Positions 5,929-10,149 of a DNA stretch of 10,149 nucleotides are shown in pieces. A model generated the notes under the pieces. The model made no database searches, was not told the origin of the DNA, and worked only from the letters and a program-made list of their open reading frames with translations. Within the stretch, counting starts at the first letter, position 1. Each line of letters begins with the position of its first letter. This stretch comes from JAHFUI01 sp041485905 (GTDB taxonomy: Bacteria > Acidobacteriota > Vicinamibacteria > Vicinamibacterales > CAVVIG01), in NCBI GenBank assembly GCA_041485905.1, contig JBGPKK010000166.1:1-10149 (forward strand). Reading direction: 5' to 3'. A program made the translations under genes and the position numbers.

Positions 5929-7125
5929 ATGCAGAAAGTCGTCACGATCAACTTGAACGGCAACGCCTACCAGCTCGACGAGGCCGCGTACGACGCGCTG
6001 CACGCCTATCTCGATCATGCGGAGGTCCAGCTTCGGGACAATCCCGATCGGGCGGAGGTGGTCGCGGACCTGGAACAGGCGATCGCCGAGAAGTGCAGCA
6101 AGGTGCTCGGTCCGCATAAGACCGTCGTCACGGCCGCGGAAATGGCGCAGATCCTCAAGGAGATGGGGCCGGTCGAGGGCGCGTCTCAGGCGGACGCGGA
6201 CGCCGGCAAACAGCCGGCAGCCGGCGAAGGACCATCCATCGGCGCACGCCCGCGAAAGCGGTTGTACCGAATCCACGAGGGCGCGATGTGGGCCGGCGTC
6301 TGCAACGGGATCGCAGCCTACATCGGTATAGACGTCGTCTTCGTACGCATCATTTTTGTGATCCTGATGGTGTGGACTGCCGGACTGGGGTTCATGGGTT
6401 ACTGGATCCTGGCGATGATCATCCCGGAAGCGTACACGTCCGACGATCGCGCGGCGGCGCACGGCGAGCCGCCGTTCAACGCGCAGGAGATCATCGATCA
6501 GGCGAAGAAGACCGCGGCCAATTTCAAAGGCGCCGCGGAATACACCGGCAGGGAATGGAAGCGCCACTTCCACGAGCAGCGCCGCCAGTGGCGCGCGCAG
6601 CATCGGCAGTGGAGGCGCCAGTGGCGCGATCAGACGGGGGCCCGCTGGTGGGGACCGCCGCGGCCCGGTCCGATCGTCCCTCCCGCCGTCGGCTACTCGA
6701 CGCGCGCGTGGGTCGGGCTGATAACGGTCTTCAGCATTATCAGCGTGGCCCTCTTCGTCGTGCTTCTGGCGTCGATCGTCTCGCTGCTCAACACGGGCGC
6801 ACTTTTCGGGTGGGCGCTGCCGGCAGGAATTCCGGTCTGGGCCGGAATTCTGATGGTCCTCGTGCTCTTTCAGATTGTGACGTCACCGATTCGAGTGGCA
6901 CGGCACGCCTCGTACTACGCGTGGGATCGCTACCGCGGTGTGTTCGCGGTCTGGGATGGACTCTTGTCGACAGCCCTGACGATTCTCGTCCTCTGGCTGC
7001 TCTACACACACATGCCGCCAACGCACGGCCTGCGCGAGTTCCTGCACAATCTGCCCGAAGCGTTCAGAAGCCTCGGGGGCGAGGTGAGTATGTGGTTCCG
7101 GGATCTCGGCGAGAAATGGCGGTAG
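5929..7125 (+). CDS. PspC-domain membrane protein with N-terminal HAAS-like region
   Basis: A 398-residue envelope protein. Residues 1-85 (VVTINLNGNAYQLDEAAYDA, then DLEQAIAEK, then EMAQILKEMG) resemble the helical HAAS-type region common beside PadR genes and in front of PspC domains. The PspC domain covers about 108-169: RLYRIHEGAMWAGVCNGIAA, then YIGIDVVFVRIIFV, then a second hydrophobic stretch ending in IIPEAY. A charged Trp/Arg/Gln-rich linker (211-237) follows, then membrane segments at about 262-288, 299-320 and 343-360. AGGAAGG just upstream is the ribosome site. PspC proteins sense or relay membrane stress to PspA. Here the helical region may contact the PadR regulator encoded directly upstream (inference). 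The three-segment C-terminal domain is not recognised. Confidence 0.87.
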   Translation: MQKVVTINLNGNAYQLDEAAYDALHAYLDHAEVQLRDNPDRAEVVADLEQAIAEKCSKVLGPHKTVVTAAEMAQILKEMGPVEGASQADADAGKQPAAGEGPSIGARPRKRLYRIHEGAMWAGVCNGIAAYIGIDVVFVRIIFVILMVWTAGLGFMGYWILAMIIPEAYTSDDRAAAHGEPPFNAQEIIDQAKKTAANFKGAAEYTGREWKRHFHEQRRQWRAQHRQWRRQWRDQTGARWWGPPRPGPIVPPAVGYSTRAWVGLITVFSIISVALFVVLLASIVSLLNTGALFGWALPAGIPVWAGILMVLVLFQIVTSPIRVARHASYYAWDRYRGVFAVWDGLLSTALTILVLWLLYTHMPPTHGLREFLHNLPEAFRSLGGEVSMWFRDLGEKWR

Positions 7126-7128
7126 TGA

Positions 7129-7191
7129 TGTGGCGCAGGGCGTCAGCCCTGCGAGCCGCCCGCGTTCGCAACGCTAAAGCGTCGCGCCACA
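7129..7191. repeat. REP-like multi-hairpin element between convergent genes
   Basis: An outer inverted pair TGTGGCGC (7129-7136) and GCGCCACA (7184-7191) encloses two hairpins. One is a perfect 8-bp stem CGCAGGGC/GCCCTGCG (7134-7141 and 7146-7153) with loop GTCA. The other is ACGCT/AGCGT (7171-7175 and 7178-7182) with only two bases left for the loop. The first hairpin shares three bases with the outer stem, so alternative folds compete. It starts four bases after the pspC stop and may end transcription from both sides. The layout resembles dispersed palindromic repeats, but no second copy is in this window. Confidence 0.5.
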
Positions 7192-7199
7192 CGGCGCAG

Positions 7200-7214
7200 G
7201 CGGCGGGCAGCCGC
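7200..7214. terminator. Small GC-rich hairpin downstream of the aldehyde dehydrogenase gene
   Basis: GCGGC (7200-7204) and GCCGC (7210-7214) enclose a five-base loop, 16 bases beyond the end of the minus-strand gene. There is no T-run, so intrinsic termination is uncertain. Confidence 0.25.
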
Positions 7215-7229
7215 TCATTCAGCGCACTG

Positions 7230-8624
7230 TTACGCCCAGATTTCGGCGTCGGTGGGGACCTTCTTGCCGCTGATGATCTTCCCGATCCGCGACACGTTCA
7301 TCAGATGCTTGAAATCCAGGTTCTCGGAAATCGAGTTGCCGCCCCACGATCCGCAGCCCAGCGTCGTCGTCGGCGCGAAACCGTTCGTGAGTGAGCCCCC
7401 GGCAGTGAGCGCGCACGCCTGGTTGACGACCAGGCGGCTGACCGGCAATCCGGCGCCGGCGCAGCGGATGTTGGCGTCGTTGTTGGAGTGCACCGCGGCG
7501 GAATGTCCCGCGCCTTCCACCAGCAGATTTTCCCTGGCCTTCTCGACCGCTTCCTGGAAGCTCTTATACGGCAGGATGGCGACCACAGGACACAGCTTCT
7601 CTTTCGCCAGGACGTCGTCGGTGCCGGCGCCCCTGGCCGGCAGCAGAATGATGCGCGCCGTTGCGGGCACGTCGATTCCCGCGAGCGCGCCGACCTCTCT
7701 CGGCGAGCGGCCGACGACGTCTTTGTTCAGGCGGCCGCCCGGAAACACGACGTCGCGCAGCTTCTGAATCTGGCCCTCGTCTTCCGTGTACCAGACTTTG
7801 CCGGTGTCCTCGAACGCCTTCACCGTTTCCTCGTATCGCTCTTCGGGCGCGAACACGAACTGCTCGTGCGAGCAGATGATGCCGTTGTCGAACGACGCGC
7901 CGGCCACGATCTTGTCCACCGCGTCCTTGAAGTTCGCATCGCGATCGATGATGACCGGCACGTTGCCGGCGCCGACGCCGAACGACGGCCGGCCCGACGA
8001 GTACGCGGCCTTCACCATCGCGCCGCCGCCGGTGGCGACGACGACGTCGACGACCTTCATCAGCTCCTGCGTCGCCTCGATTGAGCCGTTCTTCACCATC
8101 TGCACCAGATGGTCGGGCCCGCCGTTGGTCTTGACGACCTTCATGAACTCCCGCGTCATCACCTCAGTGCATTTCTCGGCTTTGGGGTGCGGGGCGAAAA
8201 TCACCGCGTTGCCCGCCTTGAGCGCAAACATCGCGTTGCACATCGGCGTGACGATGGGGTTCGTGACCGGGGTCACGGCGCCCACGACGCCCATCGGCTT
8301 GGCCACGAACACCATGTTGGCGTCGGTGTCTTCGCCGATGATGCCGCGCGACTTCTTGTCCTTCAGGTTGTTCCAGATGACGCGGGCCTTGCCCTTGTTC
8401 TTCAGAATCTTGTCTTCGTAGACGCCGATGCCCGTTTCGTCAACGGCCATCCTCGCCAGCATCTCAGCGTTGTCGTAGACGTACTTGCCGATGCCCTTCA
8501 CGATGGCATCCACCTGCTCCTGCGAAAACGACTCGAACGCCACCTGCGCCTCGCGCGCCTGCGTGACAAGCTCGCGAATCTGGGCGTTGGTGGTCGCGAC
8601 CGGTTCCTGAACGCAAGTACTCAT
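7230..8624 (-). CDS. CoA-acylating aldehyde dehydrogenase (SauS/EutE/AdhE-N type)
   Basis: A 464-residue NAD(P)-dependent aldehyde dehydrogenase of the CoA-acylating class, converting an aldehyde and CoA to an acyl-CoA. The catalytic cysteine is C251 in ASFDNGIICSHEQ, the form typical of acylating enzymes. The usual ELGGK glutamate motif of non-acylating enzymes is replaced by GVGAGNVP (residues 216-223). Other family runs are GVVGAVTPVTNPIVTP, the cofactor-binding ATGGGAMVKAAYSSG, and GCGSWGGNSISENL near the C-terminus. Start ATG 8624 is preceded by GAGGGA at a short distance; an in-frame TTG at 8636 is rejected. There is no N-terminal targeting extension and no microcompartment gene nearby. 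Acetaldehyde, succinate semialdehyde and sulfoacetaldehyde are all possible substrates; sequence reading alone does not decide. Confidence 0.87.
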   Translation of the reverse strand: MSTCVQEPVATTNAQIRELVTQAREAQVAFESFSQEQVDAIVKGIGKYVYDNAEMLARMAVDETGIGVYEDKILKNKGKARVIWNNLKDKKSRGIIGEDTDANMVFVAKPMGVVGAVTPVTNPIVTPMCNAMFALKAGNAVIFAPHPKAEKCTEVMTREFMKVVKTNGGPDHLVQMVKNGSIEATQELMKVVDVVVATGGGAMVKAAYSSGRPSFGVGAGNVPVIIDRDANFKDAVDKIVAGASFDNGIICSHEQFVFAPEERYEETVKAFEDTGKVWYTEDEGQIQKLRDVVFPGGRLNKDVVGRSPREVGALAGIDVPATARIILLPARGAGTDDVLAKEKLCPVVAILPYKSFQEAVEKARENLLVEGAGHSAAVHSNNDANIRCAGAGLPVSRLVVNQACALTAGGSLTNGFAPTTTLGCGSWGGNSISENLDFKHLMNVSRIGKIISGKKVPTDAEIWA

Positions 8625-8652
8625 GGCTTCCCTCAAAACTGTGGTGAATTGC

Positions 8653-8682
8653 CCTTTACACGAGCACTACATTTTAGTTCAA
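8653..8682 (-). promoter_or_regulatory. Weak candidate promoter for the aldehyde dehydrogenase gene
   Basis: In the 95-base divergent gap, the minus strand reads TTGAAC (8682-8677), 18 bases, then TAAAGG (8658-8653). This is a mediocre match. No clear plus-strand promoter for the propeller gene is visible in the same gap. Confidence 0.25.
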
Positions 8683-8719
8683 ATGCTGCTGTTCACACCA
8701 GATTCCAGGGAGGATTGCG

Positions 8720-9733
8720 ATGCCATCGTCAGCTCGAGCGGGATTTTTAGGCGGCGCAATTATCGCCGCCGTCATGGTGGTGGTGGCCGTGATGTCGGCG
8801 CAACCCAATCCCTATCGTCGCGTCGTCGACTGGGCGCAGCTTCCCGCCGGCATGACATGGGCGGCGGTGATCGGCGCGGAACCCGGTCCCGACGGCAACA
8901 TTTACATCCTGCATCGGTGCTTTGAAAATTCGTGCGCCGGACGGACCGAGCCGCCGCTGCTGAAATTCAATCAGGCCGGCAAGCTGCTGAAGACGTGGGG
9001 CGCCGGCATGTTCGTCTTCCCTCACGGCTTCCATATCGACCGCGACGGCAACGTCTGGGTTACCGACGCGCGCGCCGCAGGCGGAAAAGGTCACCAGGTC
9101 TTCAAGTTCAGTCCGGACGGGGCGCTGCTGATGACGCTCGGCAAGGCTGGCATCCCCGGCGACGGCCCCGATACCTTCAACGAACCGACCGACGTCGTCA
9201 CCGCACCGAACGGCGATATCTTCGTCACCGAAGGACACATCGACGCCAACACGGGAAAGGTTCCGGGCAACAACCGGATCGTGAAGCTCTCGAAGGACGG
9301 AAAGTTCATCAAAGCCTGGGGTACCCCGGGATCAGGGCCGGGCCAGTTCAACGCGCCTCACACCATCGCGATGGATTCCCGAGGACGCCTGTTCGTCGGC
9401 GACCGCAACAACAACCGCATCCAGATCTTCGATCAGAACGGCGCCTTCATCGATCAGTGGAAGCAGTTCAGCCGGCCGAGCGGAATCTACATCACCAGGG
9501 ACGACACGATATACGTGGCAGACTCCGAGTCGTGGGGACCCGACAATCCCGGCTGGAAGAAAGGCATCCGCGTCGGAAGCGCGAAAGACGGGTCGGTCAA
9601 GTACTTCATCGAGGACGTCGAATCGACGACCACGGAGCACAGCGGCGCCGAAGGGGTCGGCGTGGATGCGAAAGGCAGCGTATACGGCGCGGTCGTCCGC
9701 CGGAAGATGCTGGAGAAGTTCGTCAGGCAGTAA
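8720..9733 (+). CDS. Secreted NHL-repeat beta-propeller protein
   Basis: A 337-residue exported protein. Residues 9-26 are a hydrophobic signal segment, with cleavage likely near MSA-Q (residue 27). The rest is a six-bladed NHL-type propeller. Blade turns are seen at about 56-64 (GPDGNIYIL), 101-116 (PHGFHIDRDGNVWVTD), 155-171 (EPTDVVTAPNGDIFVTE), 212-239 (PHTIAMDSRGRLFVGDRNNNR and on), 253-268 (PSGIYITRDDTIYVAD) and 311-326. C67 and C72 could form a disulfide. This class is often annotated as peptidyl-alpha-hydroxyglycine amidating-lyase-like, but no function is established for such bacterial members, and it may only be a binding scaffold. AGGGAGGA at 8707-8714 is a strong ribosome site. It is divergent from the aldehyde dehydrogenase gene. 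Confidence 0.85.
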   Translation: MPSSARAGFLGGAIIAAVMVVVAVMSAQPNPYRRVVDWAQLPAGMTWAAVIGAEPGPDGNIYILHRCFENSCAGRTEPPLLKFNQAGKLLKTWGAGMFVFPHGFHIDRDGNVWVTDARAAGGKGHQVFKFSPDGALLMTLGKAGIPGDGPDTFNEPTDVVTAPNGDIFVTEGHIDANTGKVPGNNRIVKLSKDGKFIKAWGTPGSGPGQFNAPHTIAMDSRGRLFVGDRNNNRIQIFDQNGAFIDQWKQFSRPSGIYITRDDTIYVADSESWGPDNPGWKKGIRVGSAKDGSVKYFIEDVESTTTEHSGAEGVGVDAKGSVYGAVVRRKMLEKFVRQ

Positions 9734-9747
9734 CTCGATATCCAGGT

Positions 9748-9773
9748 CGGCGCCCTTACGGGAAGGCGCGCCG
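9748..9773 (+). terminator. Stem-loop after the propeller gene
   Basis: CGGCGC-CCTT (9748-9757) pairs with AAGG and GCGCCG (9763-9766 and 9768-9773), with one bulged C and a five-base loop. It lies 15 bases past the stop. No T-run follows, so it may be an RNA-stabilising or weak termination hairpin. Confidence 0.4.
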
Positions 9774-9834
9774 CGTCCGCAAGGCGGCCATCGAGAACAT
9801 TTCTCACGAGCTTTGACAGGCGCGATACGTACGC

Positions 9835-9862
9835 TTGACACCACAGGGGGGCGGCGTATGAT
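9835..9862 (+). promoter_or_regulatory. Strong sigma-70-like promoter for the cytochrome-like gene
   Basis: TTGACA at 9835-9840, a 16-base spacer and TATGAT at 9857-9862 form the best promoter match in the window. A second TTGACA at 9813-9818 stands 22 bases further upstream without its own -10. The transcript would start near 9869, giving a leader of about 70 bases with GGGAGGA (9924-9930) before the ATG. Confidence 0.65.
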
Positions 9863-9938
9863 CTGCCCCGAAAAGGGAGCGACAAATCAGAAGCTTGATC
9901 GAGAAATCCTTACGCACTCGAACGGGAGGAGAAGATTC

Positions 9939-10149
9939 ATGAAGTGGACGTTCAGCGTTGTCGTGTTTGGCCTCATGCTGGTCACGGTTGGACTCGTTCG
10001 CGAGATGGGTGCACAGGCGCCGGTCCCCGTGGATGAAAGTGTGGTCAAACAGGGACTGGCGATTGCCCCGGTGCCTTTAAACCTCAGAGGGAAAAACCGC
10101 GCTCTCGTCGGCCTGGGCAGCTACCTTGTCAATGCCGTTTCAGAATGTA
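9939..10149 (+). CDS. Secreted cytochrome c-like protein, N-terminal fragment
   Basis: The gene is cut by the right edge after 70 codons. Residues 1-27 (MKWTFSVVVFGLMLVTVGLV and on to GAQA) form a signal peptide. The mature start contains IAPVPLNLRGKNRALVGLGSYLVNAVSEC. A GxGSYLVNAxxxC stretch of this kind normally leads into a CxxCH haem-binding motif (CNDCH) in exported cytochrome c-like proteins of Acidobacteriota and relatives, and the window ends just after the first cysteine. GGGAGGA at 9924-9930 sets the start. It has its own strong promoter and may carry electrons for a periplasmic dehydrogenase. The haem site itself is not visible, so the cytochrome call is inference. Confidence 0.7.
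   Translation, partial: MKWTFSVVVFGLMLVTVGLVREMGAQAPVPVDESVVKQGLAIAPVPLNLRGKNRALVGLGSYLVNAVSEC

Noticed and set aside
1..10149. CRISPR array, tRNA or rRNA genes
   Set aside because: No regularly spaced repeats and no tRNA- or rRNA-like conserved sequence were seen on reading either strand.

Overview
The window looks like GC-rich bacterial chromosome, most plausibly from an Acidobacteriota (Vicinamibacteria-like) soil or sediment lineage. This is inferred from the GC-ending codons, the quinoprotein dehydrogenase, the NHL-propeller and cytochrome-type secreted proteins, and the style of the PspC protein. No rRNA or tRNA anchors the taxonomy. There is no integrase, transposase or CRISPR array.

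Layout. (1) 1-631: 3' end of a PQQ-dependent methanol/ethanol-type dehydrogenase. (2) 632-1626: a small accessory patch with a DUF6188-like orphan gene, a ribbon-helix-helix antitoxin whose ATG is out of frame by one base, and an aborted toxin start. It is bracketed by two near-identical copies of the last 18 bases of the dehydrogenase gene, which suggests insertion or duplication followed by decay. (3) 1584-5514: one compact operon behind a TTGACA promoter: XRE regulator, NfeD-like membrane protein with a histidine-rich loop, flotillin, PspA, beta-carbonic anhydrase. Two of its junctions are ATGA overlaps. (4) 5549-7125: a second operon with its own promoter and a perfect 9-bp palindrome over the -10: PadR regulator and a HAAS-like/PspC membrane protein. 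(5) 7126-7229: a convergent gap holding a REP-like multi-hairpin element. (6) 7230-8624, minus strand: CoA-acylating aldehyde dehydrogenase. (7) 8720-9733: secreted NHL beta-propeller. (8) 9813-10149: strong promoter and the start of a secreted, probably c-type cytochrome gene cut by the window end.

Function. Regions 3 and 4 together look like an envelope-stress and membrane-organisation module. PspA binds damaged membrane, flotillin and NfeD form a membrane scaffold, the PspC protein probably senses or relays at the membrane, and XRE and PadR regulators control the two operons. The carbonic anhydrase and the histidine-rich NfeD loop are the least expected parts. The flanking genes (quinoprotein dehydrogenase, acylating aldehyde dehydrogenase, cytochrome-like protein) fit alcohol/aldehyde oxidation, but no operon structure in the window links them.
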